Positions 9,762 to 19,254 of a stretch of DNA of 64,000 bases are shown piece by piece. The stretch comes from CAUTUX01 sp963545485 (lineage in GTDB: Bacteria > Bacillota > Clostridia > Christensenellales > CAG-917). The notes under the pieces were generated by a model, which did no database searches, was not told the origin of the DNA, and saw only the letters and a program-made list of their open reading frames with translations. Made by a program: the position numbers and the translations under genes. The stretch lies in NCBI GenBank assembly GCA_963545485.1, contig CAUUJG010000001.1, forward strand, positions 1 to 64,000, given 5' to 3'. How positions within the stretch are numbered: the stretch's first letter is position 1; every line of letters begins with the position of its first letter.

Positions 9762-11858
9762 ATGGAAAAACGGATATTAAAAGAATATTTAGGAATTGAT
9801 TTTGATCAATATTGTAAAGAAAATAAAATCGATTGCAATGATTTATTGGAAAGAGAAAAAGCCTTTGATCAGATAAGAATTAGTATTATTAAAAAACATA
9901 TAAAGAATGGAGTAATCTTTGAATCCATAGTTGGTGTATATATAGATGACTCGGTACAGATTCAGGAAGGAGCATATATTTATCCGAATAATGTATTGAA
10001 GGGGAAAACACAAATTGGAGCTAATTGTAAGCTTAGAGAAGGTAATACTGTAGTTAATTCGATAATACATTCTGGGGCAACACTAGAGAAGAGTAATGTG
10101 CGAGATAGTGAAATAGGACAAGAAACAACAGTTGGTCCTTTTGCTAATATTCACACCAATACAAATGTTGGAGCTGCATGTCGTATTGGAAACTTTGTAG
10201 AAATAAAGAATTCAGTTATAGGTAAGCAAACAAAGATGGCTCATCTTGCATATATAGGTGATGCGGATATTGGGAATCAGTGTAATGTTGGATGTGGTAC
10301 AATCTTTGTTAATTATGATGGCACAAACAAACATAGATCAAAAGTTGGGGACAGCGTATTTATAGGAAGTAACTCCAATGTAATAGCACCAGTAATTCTT
10401 GAAAACAATGCTTTCATCGCTGCCGGAACTACAGTAACAAAAGATCTTCCAGCGAACAGCATGTGTATTGGAAGAACGAGAGAAGAAATAAAGGAAAACA
10501 GAAGCAAATATCATAAGAATGTATTTAAGAAGAGACATTTCGGAACAGATGGAATAAGAGGGAAATATCAGAAAGAGATTACAGATGAAATAGCATATAT
10601 GTGTGGAAATTATCTAGGATATTCCTCTGATTTTGGAAAAATAATTGTGGGCAGAGATACAAGAGAAAGTGGTGAGGCTATTAAAAATGCTCTTGTTAGA
10701 GGAATTATTGATAGCGGGGCTACAGCAATAGATATGGGTATTGTATCGACACCAGCGGTTGCCTACTCAACAATAACCAAGGGAGCAAACTATGGTGTGG
10801 TGATTAGTGCATCACATAATTCGTCAGAATATAATGGGATTAAAGTTTTTGACAATAGAGGTGAAAAGTTACAAGACATAGATGAGAATGAAATTGAAAA
10901 CCATATAGAGAGGAAAAAACCAATTCTTAGAGAAATGAAAGGACAGTGTATTGAAGAAAAAGAGCTGTTCAATAAATATCTTAAACACCTTGAGACTTCA
11001 TGTAATCCTGCAAAAGGGAAAAAATTAAAAATAGTTATAGATTGTGCTAACGGAGCAGTTTCAAAATATGCGAAAGGAGTCTTTGAAGCACTCGGTCATA
11101 ATGTAATATCTATAAACGATGATGGCGATGGTAAAAATATAAACAACGGAACTGGAGCTTTATATCCGGAGACATGTGCTAAGAGGGTTCTTGAGGAACA
11201 AGCGGATTTGGGTTTTAGTTTTGATGGAGATGCGGACAGAATAATTGCAATCAATGAGAAGGGAGACATTATCAATGGAGATGGGATTATTTATATCCTC
11301 GCACAGTATTTAAAGAAGAAAGAAGAACTGAATAACAATAAAGTGGTATATACGATATACACAAATCTTGGAGTTGAAGAAGCATTAAAGAAAAAAGGCA
11401 TATTGGTTGTGCGTTCAGATGTTGGAGATCATATAGTTTCTTTAACAATGAACGAAGAGGGAATTGTTCTTGGCGGAGAACAGTCAGGACATATAATTAT
11501 GAATCAGTACTTGCCTACGGGGGATGCTTTGTTTGTTGCATTATTTATATCAAAGATCTTACAAGAAAGTGGAAGCAAATTAAGTTCATTATATACAGTT
11601 AAACCATATTATCAGATTCAAAAAGCTTTTGTAACAGACAATAAAGATCAGATAATGAAAGATGAAACATTTAGACAAATGGTTCTTGATGTTGAGGATA
11701 GAATGAAAGGTAAGGGAAGAGTTGTAGTAAGACAAAGCGGAACGGAACCAAAGATAAGACTTATGGTAGAATGTAAGACATCATCGTTGGCTGATTCGAT
11801 TATGGAGGAGATGTATAACTATCTTGAAAAGACATACGGCGAAAAAGATAAAAAGTAA
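9762..11858 (+). CDS. Fusion of GlmU acetyltransferase domain and phosphoglucosamine mutase GlmM
   Basis: A 698-residue two-domain protein. Residues about 40-250 are the left-handed beta-helix GlcN-1-P acetyltransferase of GlmU, including the preceding linker helix but without the uridylyltransferase domain. The catalytic His161, plus Lys149, Tyr164, Asn175, Lys190, Ser203 and Arg238, match E. coli GlmU His363, Lys351, Tyr366, Asn377, Lys392, Ser405 and Arg440. The position of E. coli Arg333 is His131. Residues about 256-698 are GlmM: FGTDGIRG, the phosphoserine loop SASHN with Ser351, metal loop FDGDADR (487-493), GGEQSGH, and RQSGTEP near 656. It could convert GlcN-6-P to GlcNAc-1-P in two consecutive steps. 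An alternative ATG at 9717 would overlap the promoter. galE follows by 18 bases. Confidence 0.9.
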   Translation: MEKRILKEYLGIDFDQYCKENKIDCNDLLEREKAFDQIRISIIKKHIKNGVIFESIVGVYIDDSVQIQEGAYIYPNNVLKGKTQIGANCKLREGNTVVNSIIHSGATLEKSNVRDSEIGQETTVGPFANIHTNTNVGAACRIGNFVEIKNSVIGKQTKMAHLAYIGDADIGNQCNVGCGTIFVNYDGTNKHRSKVGDSVFIGSNSNVIAPVILENNAFIAAGTTVTKDLPANSMCIGRTREEIKENRSKYHKNVFKKRHFGTDGIRGKYQKEITDEIAYMCGNYLGYSSDFGKIIVGRDTRESGEAIKNALVRGIIDSGATAIDMGIVSTPAVAYSTITKGANYGVVISASHNSSEYNGIKVFDNRGEKLQDIDENEIENHIERKKPILREMKGQCIEEKELFNKYLKHLETSCNPAKGKKLKIVIDCANGAVSKYAKGVFEALGHNVISINDDGDGKNINNGTGALYPETCAKRVLEEQADLGFSFDGDADRIIAINEKGDIINGDGIIYILAQYLKKKEELNNNKVVYTIYTNLGVEEALKKKGILVVRSDVGDHIVSLTMNEEGIVLGGEQSGHIIMNQYLPTGDALFVALFISKILQESGSKLSSLYTVKPYYQIQKAFVTDNKDQIMKDETFRQMVLDVEDRMKGKGRVVVRQSGTEPKIRLMVECKTSSLADSIMEEMYNYLEKTYGEKDKK

Positions 11859-11876
11859 AAAATATAGGGGGAAGAT

Positions 11877-12896
11877 ATGTCAAAAATACTTGTCACAGGT
11901 GGGCTCGGATATATAGGTTCTCATACAGCTATAGAGCTTTTAGCAAACGGTTATGAAGTAGTAGTTGTTGATAATCTTGTGAATAGTAAGGAACTTGTTA
12001 AGGATAGAATAGAAAAAATAGCAGGGAAGAAAATTACTTTCTACAATGCAGATGTTCGTGATAAAGCTACAATGATGAAAATATTTAAAGAAAACAATAT
12101 ATTTGGGGTGATTCATTTCGCAGGGTTGAAAGCTGTAGGTGAATCTTGTGTTAAACCGATTGAATATTATGATAATAATTTAATTAGCACTTTGGTATTG
12201 GTAGAAGTAATGAGAGAAAATGAATGTTTTAATTTGATATTTTCTTCATCAGCGACAGTATATGGAACGCCGGAAAAAGTTCCGATCAACGAAGATGCAA
12301 AAACAGGAGGAACAACTAATCCATATGGCACAACAAAGTTAATGATAGAAAGAATGCTTATAGATTTAAGAAAAGCTGATGAAAGATTTAATATTGTTTT
12401 ATTAAGATATTTCAATCCTATAGGAGCACATAAGAGCGGACTAATAGGTGAAGATCCTAACGGAATTCCAAACAATCTAATGCCATATATTACACAAGTA
12501 GGGATAGGGAAATTAAAGCAGCTAAATGTTTTTGGTGGCGACTATCCAACAAAAGATGGCACTGGAGTTAGAGATTATATACATGTGGTTGATTTAGCAA
12601 GTGGTCATGTATGTGCAATTAAGAAAATAGAAAAAGATGTTGGACTATATATATATAACTTGGGGACTGGTAATGGGTATAGTGTGCTCGATATGGTAAA
12701 GGCATTTGAAAAAGCTTCTGGTGTAAACATCCCTTATAAAATAGTTGCAAGAAGGTCTGGAGATATTGCTGAATGTTATGCAGATTCCAGTAAGGCTAAA
12801 AAAGAAATCGGTTTTAAATGCAAGTATGGATTAGATGAAATGTGCAGAGATAGTTGGAACTGGCAGCAAAAAAATCCAAACGGATATAACGGTTAA
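11877..12896 (+). CDS. galE: UDP-glucose 4-epimerase
   Basis: Interconverts UDP-glucose and UDP-galactose (and in some members the N-acetyl forms) in the cytoplasm. It is 339 residues, the normal GalE length. The NAD-binding glycine motif GGLGYIGSHTA is at the N-terminus, the catalytic serine region SSSATVYG is near 122-129, and the YxxxK motif NPYGTTK is near 147-153. The later RYFNPIGAH and GVRDYIHVVDLA blocks are GalE hallmarks. The ribosome binding site is GGGGGA. The position 18 bases after the GlmU-GlmM fusion suggests joint supply of UDP-amino sugars for envelope glycans. Confidence 0.93.
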   Translation: MSKILVTGGLGYIGSHTAIELLANGYEVVVVDNLVNSKELVKDRIEKIAGKKITFYNADVRDKATMMKIFKENNIFGVIHFAGLKAVGESCVKPIEYYDNNLISTLVLVEVMRENECFNLIFSSSATVYGTPEKVPINEDAKTGGTTNPYGTTKLMIERMLIDLRKADERFNIVLLRYFNPIGAHKSGLIGEDPNGIPNNLMPYITQVGIGKLKQLNVFGGDYPTKDGTGVRDYIHVVDLASGHVCAIKKIEKDVGLYIYNLGTGNGYSVLDMVKAFEKASGVNIPYKIVARRSGDIAECYADSSKAKKEIGFKCKYGLDEMCRDSWNWQQKNPNGYNG

Positions 12897-12903
12897 GGAT
12901 GTC

Positions 12904-13644
12904 ATGGAAGAAATTTGCATGATCGCAACAGATCCCCCGAGCATAGCTTTAAGAATAAGAAATTTATCAAAAAAGCATGTTGGACATAAAAATGAAACAT
13001 TGAAGGATATTAACCTTGAGCTGGAAACCGGTCAAGCTGTGGCGTTAATAGGGTCAAATGGAGCAGGAAAGACAACATTGATAAAATGCCTTGTTGGGAT
13101 ATATCCAGTGACAAACGGGAGTATTGAAATATATGGCGAGGATATTTCTAAGCATCCGATAAAGGCAAAACAGCAATTAGCATATATAAATGATACTCAT
13201 GATATATTTCAAAATATGACAGGACTTGAGTATTTGGAATTTCTCGCAGATATATATAAAGTGCCGAAAGAGGAAAGACAATACAGGATATCTGAGTTGA
13301 GTAAAAGATTTAGCTTAAGCGGGCATCTCAATAAAATAGCAACGACATATTCCCATGGGATGAAACAAAAATTGTGCATAATGGGAGCATTAATTCATAT
13401 GCCAAAATTATGGGTGCTTGATGAACCAACAGTTGGATTGGATGTAGAATCAACAAAGATACTCGTAGATACGATGGTGGAAGAATCAAAAACAGCGATG
13501 GTGTTTTTTTCATCGCATAATATGGAGTTGGTTGCCGAGATTGCAGATAAGATAATTGTTTTAAAAGAAAATCGGATTCAGACAGTCCTTGATAATAAAG
13601 AAAGAAAGATTAAGGCTGAAGAATTGGAGCAGATGTTAAAGTAA
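12904..13644 (+). CDS. ABC transporter ATP-binding protein
   Basis: A 246-residue ATPase subunit of an ABC exporter. Walker A is GSNGAGKTT, the signature is the variant YSHGMKQKL, Walker B is LWVLDEPTVGLD, and the switch histidine lies in SSHN. An open frame runs 23 codons further upstream into galE, but AAGGATG lies just before ATG 12904, which is therefore taken as the start. The stop overlaps the permease start by one base (TAATG). CcmA/YxlF-type ABC-2 ATPases look like this. The substrate is not evident. Confidence 0.92.
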   Translation: MEEICMIATDPPSIALRIRNLSKKHVGHKNETLKDINLELETGQAVALIGSNGAGKTTLIKCLVGIYPVTNGSIEIYGEDISKHPIKAKQQLAYINDTHDIFQNMTGLEYLEFLADIYKVPKEERQYRISELSKRFSLSGHLNKIATTYSHGMKQKLCIMGALIHMPKLWVLDEPTVGLDVESTKILVDTMVEESKTAMVFFSSHNMELVAEIADKIIVLKENRIQTVLDNKERKIKAEELEQMLK

Positions 13645-15332
13645 TGAAACTTTTTGCTTTATTAAAGAAACAATTTTTAAGGAATAAAAGCAACCTTAAA
13701 TATCAAGATAAAAGTGAAATATTTAGTACTATATTAAAATGGCTAATTTATATAACTATAGGTGTTATTTTAAATTTGGCAATATATGTATTTGCAAAAT
13801 CGTATTCACAGGTATATTTACACGGAACCGTTGAAAGACATAGGTTATTTGAACTGCAGTCATTTTTATTTATTATAGTTTTTGTTATAGAAGTCTACAC
13901 ATGTTCAAAATATCTTTATGTAAGACTTTTTAGAAATAACGATATTGAGAAAATACGTTCATTACCGATATCAAAATTGGAATATATTGTTGCCGAATTG
14001 ATAATTTTATATATTCGGCAATTTTTAAAATTAGCATTATTTATAGTTCCACAAAGCGTAGTTTTTGGAATAGTGTATGGGAAACAGCCAGGGATAGTAT
14101 CACTGGTGGGAGGAACAATACTTTCAATTTTGGTTATGCCTTTAATGACAGTGTTTATTTCTTCACTTATTTCGGCACCGCTCTTCATATTAAAAAAGTA
14201 TTTGGGACAGAAATATTTACTAATGTTAATTGTGGCAATAGTAATCATGGGAGTAGTTTTTTATTTCTATGGTGTTATATTGGATAAATTAAAAACCCTA
14301 TTAATAACAGGTGAAATACAGCATTTATTTTTGGATAAAGAAAATGTTGCAAAAATATTTTATATTGCAAAAAGACTTGTACCTGTAAGTATGTTGGCAT
14401 CAGTTTCATTTGGAGGGGTTATACGGTTTGACTATTTATATATTATTCTTGCCATAGTGCTTTGTGGCGTATCCAGTATCGGAACAACATATTTGTTGTA
14501 TGACATAGCTGTTAACTTAAGAGTGCAGAAAAATATAGATAACGAAGATGTTTTAAAAATATCAAAAGAAAAAAATATAATAGTAGCTTTACTAAAAAAA
14601 GAGGCACTGATAGTTTTGAGGAATCAATCATATGCGAAATCATATTTCGGAGTTCTCGTTTTATTACCATTGTTTGTTTATATGATTTTTAAAATATTGA
14701 AAGATATACTTATGAATTTATTGTTTTTTGATGTAAGTATTGCACTTGCTGTTGGGAGTATAATGTTGTTTCTTGCTTTGGTAAACTCATTCGCTGGAAC
14801 GAGTTTTTCTAGAGATTATGATATGTGGCAGTTTATGAGAACAGTACCATGTAGGAATAAAGATATCATATTGGCGAAGACTGCATTTTGCACAATTATA
14901 TCTTCAATATCAGTTTTGCTTACTGCTATTATTTTGATAAGTACAAAATTGTTAAATTGGCAACAGGGAATATTTGTGTTACTTGTTTGCGAAGTGTTTG
15001 CTGAGAGTCAAATAATAGCAGCAATAAAAATGGATTTTGATAGACCGCAAAAAATTGTCGGTGAAAATATGACAAGATCTGAAATTAAAACAGCGTTGAT
15101 ATGGTCAATATTAGGAATTGTTGTCGCAGTTACATCGATAGCAGTAAATGCTTTTTATACATACATTAGGGGTAAGAAGATAGGAGATAAATTTAGTTAT
15201 ATATTTATTTTTTTGATGGCACTGATAGTTGCAGTTTCAGTAGTAACATATTTTTTTGTGAGCTTGAAAAAGATGGACATAAATATAGAGAAGAATGTTG
15301 CGAAAATGGAAAAGGAAAAATATGAGGAATAA
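13644..15332 (+). CDS. ABC-2-type exporter permease
   Basis: A 562-residue protein with about twelve hydrophobic segments in two halves separated by a charged cytoplasmic region near 290-310. It is translationally coupled to the ATPase and overlaps the next gene by eleven bases. The second half contains the FAGTSFSRDYDMWQFMRT segment, resembling the conserved cytoplasmic loop of large ABC-2-type permeases (putative ABC exporter family). The transported molecule is unknown; the adjacent surface protein is a candidate substrate or partner. Confidence 0.8.
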   Translation: MKLFALLKKQFLRNKSNLKYQDKSEIFSTILKWLIYITIGVILNLAIYVFAKSYSQVYLHGTVERHRLFELQSFLFIIVFVIEVYTCSKYLYVRLFRNNDIEKIRSLPISKLEYIVAELIILYIRQFLKLALFIVPQSVVFGIVYGKQPGIVSLVGGTILSILVMPLMTVFISSLISAPLFILKKYLGQKYLLMLIVAIVIMGVVFYFYGVILDKLKTLLITGEIQHLFLDKENVAKIFYIAKRLVPVSMLASVSFGGVIRFDYLYIILAIVLCGVSSIGTTYLLYDIAVNLRVQKNIDNEDVLKISKEKNIIVALLKKEALIVLRNQSYAKSYFGVLVLLPLFVYMIFKILKDILMNLLFFDVSIALAVGSIMLFLALVNSFAGTSFSRDYDMWQFMRTVPCRNKDIILAKTAFCTIISSISVLLTAIILISTKLLNWQQGIFVLLVCEVFAESQIIAAIKMDFDRPQKIVGENMTRSEIKTALIWSILGIVVAVTSIAVNAFYTYIRGKKIGDKFSYIFIFLMALIVAVSVVTYFFVSLKKMDINIEKNVAKMEKEKYEE

Positions 15333-18279
15333 GATAATAGCTTTTATTTTTATAATCCCTATATTATTGATCCTTTTAATATTTGGAGTATCAAAAGCAA
15401 TCGGGAATACTGTTCAGATTCCAGTTAGAGGTATTGCGTTACATAATACTGAAGGAAAAAATAAAGATCTTAAGGAAAATAGAATATTTGATACTGATCA
15501 GCAAAAGGAATTTAAGATGTTTGTTAATGTTGTTCCTGCAAATGCAAAAAATAAAAATATAGATGTTGATATAGAAAATCTTGATCCTAAAAGTAAGGTT
15601 GAAGCAAGTGTTGAAAAGATGCAGGGAGGGTATAGCATCCAGTTTAAAGGAACAGGAAAAATTAAAATTAGCTGTGTAACAAAGGAAGGGGGATATACAG
15701 CTTCAATGATTCTGAGAGTAATACAGTCTAAAACATTTAAGATTGAACAGAAACTGTATGATAAATATGAAAGTAAAGAGTTTGCATTTGAAGAATATGA
15801 GATAAATCCAGTTGAAAGTACAAAATTTAAAATTAATCTTAGAAATAATCCATATCAATTTATAGCTAGGATAACTCCAGCAGCATTTAATCATTTGGCG
15901 GCAACATGGACATCAACAAATCCTGATGTTTTAGAAGTTGATAAGTATAGTGGGAAAGCATATACACATTTTTCTGGAACTACCAAGGTAACAGCAACTA
16001 TAGGGAACAAAACACATACTATGGATGTTGAAGTAGTTAATGAATCTGGAGAGTGCATTGTCACTGGACTTAGTAATAGTGGTAAGGTCAGAAGGATTGA
16101 AGGCAATACAAAGAAAATAAAAGTATATGTTGAAAATGCGACAAAAGAAGAAATAGAGAACGCAAAATTTATTAAATCGATAAGTGATACCAAACACATA
16201 GTTGAAGTAGATTTATCGACGGAACTTAAGGTTAAAAAGAATAGTTACAAATATGATGATGTGGCTGCTACAGCCAATATAGCCTCAGGAGTGCAAAATG
16301 GTGATGTTATATATCATAAGAAAGGCACAACAATGAGATATCATCTTCAAAGTAATATTGAGGTTTCGGAGATTGAATTTAAGGTAGATGGTGAGTGGAT
16401 AAAAGGGGAGACCGTTGATGTCACATTGGGCGATAAAGCAAAAAAACTTGCAGCAAGATATAAGTATAATGGGATCCTCCAAACGACTGAAAGTATTATT
16501 AAGCCAATAGAAAATATAAGTACGGTATATCATAAAACGGAATCAATGATATATGGGAAAGAAAAGAACCGTACATATATGGATAAAGTTTATAACAGCG
16601 AAATGGCAGAAGAAGATTTTAGACATAAATTTGAAATTGTAACATTAGATAATAATTATGACGAATGTGAAAGCAAAGAGATTGAATACCAGAAAAAGAC
16701 AGATAATTTTAGTCATGAAAAAAATGTCATAACGAAGATAGATGCGAATGAAGAACTTAAAGAACTTAGGATAAAGGCATACTGGAAATATGCGAAATTT
16801 TTCTTTGTTGAGAGTTCAGAATATAAAATAAATGTTTCACATGGAATAAATATATATAACGAAAAAGAACTGGCACATGCACAGTCAAAAAATAAAAAGG
16901 TTGCGATACAAAGAGATATATATATCCAAGGGCAAGAATATTTAAATAATTATATGTACACAACTTATGATTGGAAATATTACAAAAACATACATGAATC
17001 TAGACCTAAAATACAATATCTGCTTGAATTTACGAATAGTGTGTATGGCAACGGATTTCAAATTAATGCTGATAAAATAACGACAGGTAAAAATACAAAG
17101 TTTGGGGATGCACCATCATTTGTAGCTGCTAAAAATGGATTGTTTAAAGTATCTTTAAGAGGGCAAGATAATATATGTTTTCTTGTTCGTAAAGATAATG
17201 TCGAATTAAGAAATGTGGTATTCAAAGCATGTAAAGATGAAAGTTTGATACAGAATAATAAATTTAGTCAAAAAGAACTTGAAAATAAAGGCACAGTACT
17301 TGAGATTATGGGAAATAATGTTAATGTACTTAACAGTAGAATATCTAATGGTAGAATATGTGTAAGGATTTTTGGAAGAGATTTAAAACAGGATGATCCC
17401 GAATTTAATCCTGTTGTCGAAGAGTTAGAAATGTCATCAATTGATATTGAAAAAGAAAAGATCAAAGTGAGTATATTGGATAGCGTAATATCAAATGCCA
17501 GAGAGTTTTTGATAAAAATTGGGGCCAATAGAGCTGCAAGAGCAACAGACAGTACAGAAAAATCTGCAAAGGGAAAGTTATTGCCTAAAACACACAAATT
17601 TAAGAGAAATAACGGAACAGACTATCCATATAATGACAAAAATGCAATTGATGATTATTTTAAGAAACATTATGTGGCTACCGAAGTGATATTGGAAAAT
17701 AACGAATTGAGAAGTTCCGGTTTGTTCGCAGTTGGCATGGATACTCATTTTGCAGGGAAATTACTGTGGAATGATGAAGATGATTTTGGGGCAATACTAG
17801 ATAAATCTTGGCAAAAAATAGCAGCAACATCATATGCAGCGGAATTGAATATAAAAGGTGATCTCAAAATGTATAATTGGATGGATTTGAGCACTTTAGA
17901 TGCATCTTCATTGATTGAAATAAGCGGTTCGTTAAGTAGCGGATTAGGATTTCTTAAGCTTGATTTTCAAGGAATGATTAAAGCTGTAATTGAAAGAGAA
18001 AAATATAATGATATTATTCAAAAGGTTAAACAGAAACAATTTATACATGGTGGTATTGCATTCTTTGGAGGCGGAGATAATTATTCATATTTAAATGAAG
18101 ATTCTAAAGAAATAGGGAATATGCGAAAAATCTTTGTTAATTTGTCGCAAGTCGCTGGCAAAGATAAACTTACAAAACTTGTAGCTGAAAAGATGCCAGA
18201 TGCGGCAGGTAATGCAGATTTTATGTTTTATTTATATAAGGTTGATTCGCAAAGGAATTATAATTGGCAGTATGCTTAA
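15322..18279 (+). CDS. Large membrane-anchored Ig-like and beta-helix-like surface protein
   Basis: About 985 residues from ATG 15322, which has AAAGG seven bases upstream; an ATG nine codons earlier (15295) is less well placed. An N-terminal hydrophobic anchor (about 5-28) lacks a lipobox cysteine. Residues about 55-130 and 170-240 look like bacterial Ig-like (Big_2) domains, the second with the typical WTSTNPDVLEVD then GTTKVTATIG pattern. Around 590-730 there is a solvent-exposed repetitive VELRNVVF...NVNVLNSRISNG pattern suggesting a right-handed beta-helix. It is the last gene of the ABC operon, overlapping the permease by eleven bases, so it is probably exported or acts with the exporter at the cell surface. 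No enzyme motif was recognised. Confidence 0.7.
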   Translation: MRNKIIAFIFIIPILLILLIFGVSKAIGNTVQIPVRGIALHNTEGKNKDLKENRIFDTDQQKEFKMFVNVVPANAKNKNIDVDIENLDPKSKVEASVEKMQGGYSIQFKGTGKIKISCVTKEGGYTASMILRVIQSKTFKIEQKLYDKYESKEFAFEEYEINPVESTKFKINLRNNPYQFIARITPAAFNHLAATWTSTNPDVLEVDKYSGKAYTHFSGTTKVTATIGNKTHTMDVEVVNESGECIVTGLSNSGKVRRIEGNTKKIKVYVENATKEEIENAKFIKSISDTKHIVEVDLSTELKVKKNSYKYDDVAATANIASGVQNGDVIYHKKGTTMRYHLQSNIEVSEIEFKVDGEWIKGETVDVTLGDKAKKLAARYKYNGILQTTESIIKPIENISTVYHKTESMIYGKEKNRTYMDKVYNSEMAEEDFRHKFEIVTLDNNYDECESKEIEYQKKTDNFSHEKNVITKIDANEELKELRIKAYWKYAKFFFVESSEYKINVSHGINIYNEKELAHAQSKNKKVAIQRDIYIQGQEYLNNYMYTTYDWKYYKNIHESRPKIQYLLEFTNSVYGNGFQINADKITTGKNTKFGDAPSFVAAKNGLFKVSLRGQDNICFLVRKDNVELRNVVFKACKDESLIQNNKFSQKELENKGTVLEIMGNNVNVLNSRISNGRICVRIFGRDLKQDDPEFNPVVEELEMSSIDIEKEKIKVSILDSVISNAREFLIKIGANRAARATDSTEKSAKGKLLPKTHKFKRNNGTDYPYNDKNAIDDYFKKHYVATEVILENNELRSSGLFAVGMDTHFAGKLLWNDEDDFGAILDKSWQKIAATSYAAELNIKGDLKMYNWMDLSTLDASSLIEISGSLSSGLGFLKLDFQGMIKAVIEREKYNDIIQKVKQKQFIHGGIAFFGGGDNYSYLNEDSKEIGNMRKIFVNLSQVAGKDKLTKLVAEKMPDAAGNADFMFYLYKVDSQRNYNWQYA

Positions 18280-18358
18280 ATCTTAGATGTATGTAGCAAA
18301 TAGAATGTTGAAGATAAAAATTAAGCAAATTTTAAAACAAATAAATTTAAAAACACTA

Positions 18359-18388
18359 TTGACATTAAAAAAATGGGGTGGGTATCAT
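18359..18388 (+). promoter_or_regulatory. Promoter for the DUF4234 gene
   Basis: TTGACA (18359-18364), 18 bases, TATCAT (18383-18388), with GGAGG at 18401-18405 and the ATG at 18412. The spacing and match to the sigma-A consensus are good. Confidence 0.65.
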
Positions 18389-18411
18389 TAAAACATTAAC
18401 GGAGGTAAAAA

Positions 18412-18834
18412 ATGGATAAAAGCACAGTATTAAAAGAACGCAGATCTGGTATTCTTTCTTTTTTGTTCAGCATTTTGACATTAGGAATTTATAATATTGT
18501 TCAAGCGTTTCAGCTTGCACATGAAATTAACATTACATGTGCAGATGATGGCAAGAAAACTAAGAACCCACTGACAGCTTTCCTTATTAGATTGTTAATT
18601 GATTTGGTTGGTTTTGGCTGGTTGTATTGGCTTATATACAAATATAAGATGATACAGCGTCTTGAAGAAAAATCAAGAAGGAATGGAGAAAAACCAAAAC
18701 TCACGGCAACATCATGGATTCTATCAGTATTTTTTGGAGTATTTACTCTTTTTATTTGGCCACTTGTAAATTATTTTAAAAAGTATGCATTGTGGAATCA
18801 GGTAAATAAAGCATATAATAGTTCAAAGAAATAG
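18412..18834 (+). CDS. DUF4234 family small membrane protein
   Basis: A 140-residue protein with three to four hydrophobic segments, a charged region between the second and third, and the DUF4234 pattern: SGILSFLFSILTLGIYNI at the start and a similar ILSVFFGVFTLFIWPLVNYF near the end. The family has no established function. It has its own promoter and a strong terminator, so it is a monocistronic unit facing the minus-strand hsp20 gene. Confidence 0.75.
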   Translation: MDKSTVLKERRSGILSFLFSILTLGIYNIVQAFQLAHEINITCADDGKKTKNPLTAFLIRLLIDLVGFGWLYWLIYKYKMIQRLEEKSRRNGEKPKLTATSWILSVFFGVFTLFIWPLVNYFKKYALWNQVNKAYNSSKK

Positions 18835-18843
18835 AATAAATAA

Positions 18844-18876
18844 AAAAATACACCGTCTTTATGGCGGTGTATTTTT
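18844..18876. terminator. Bidirectional rho-independent terminator
   Basis: A stem of at least nine pairs, centred on TACACCG and CGGTGTA with a nine-base loop, flanked by A-runs and T-runs on both sides. It can stop the DUF4234 transcript from the left and the hsp20 transcript from the right. Confidence 0.9.
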
Positions 18877-18900
18877 AATCAAATCATTGGTTTTCTTAGA

Positions 18901-19230
18901 TTAAGAAATTTTAATTAATTTTTTAACAGGTTCTTTTTTTGGAATTGACACGGTTAGAATACCGTTTTCAAGTTTTGCGGCTATTTCTTCATCCGATATA
19001 TCTGGTAATGCGTATGACCTGGTGTATTTGCGATCTTTGTTTTCAGCATTAAGTTTTAAAACGCCATCTTCAACATATAACTCTATCTCATCCTTGTTGA
19101 ATCCAGGTATCGTAATTGTTATTGTGTAGGCTTTTTCTTCCTCAAGCATCCGGTCTCTATTTGACATATCGCTGTCAAAGTCTCCGAAGAAATTTCTTCC
19201 AAAATCAAATGGTTTTAAAAAATTGTACAT
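18901..19230 (-). CDS. Small heat shock protein, Hsp20 family (short form)
   Basis: An ATP-independent holdase chaperone of only 109 residues. The alpha-crystallin core spans about 28-100: EEEKAYTITITIPGF, then the AAKLENGILTVSIPK motif, then a C-terminal IKI (I-x-I) motif that docks onto neighbouring dimers. The N-terminal arm is very short and the loop between strands 5 and 7 is compact (NKDRKYTRSY). AGGAGGTA sits upstream of its ATG. A sigma-A-type promoter with a CIRCE-like operator lies directly upstream, suggesting HrcA-type heat regulation. Confidence 0.9.
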   Translation of the reverse strand: MYNFLKPFDFGRNFFGDFDSDMSNRDRMLEEEKAYTITITIPGFNKDEIELYVEDGVLKLNAENKDRKYTRSYALPDISDEEIAAKLENGILTVSIPKKEPVKKLIKIS

Positions 19231-19254
19231 ATTGTACCTCCTAAGTTTTATTTT

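Noticed and set aside
12835..12903. Upstream extension of the ABC ATPase
   Set aside because: It overlaps the end of galE, while AAGGATG marks ATG 12904.
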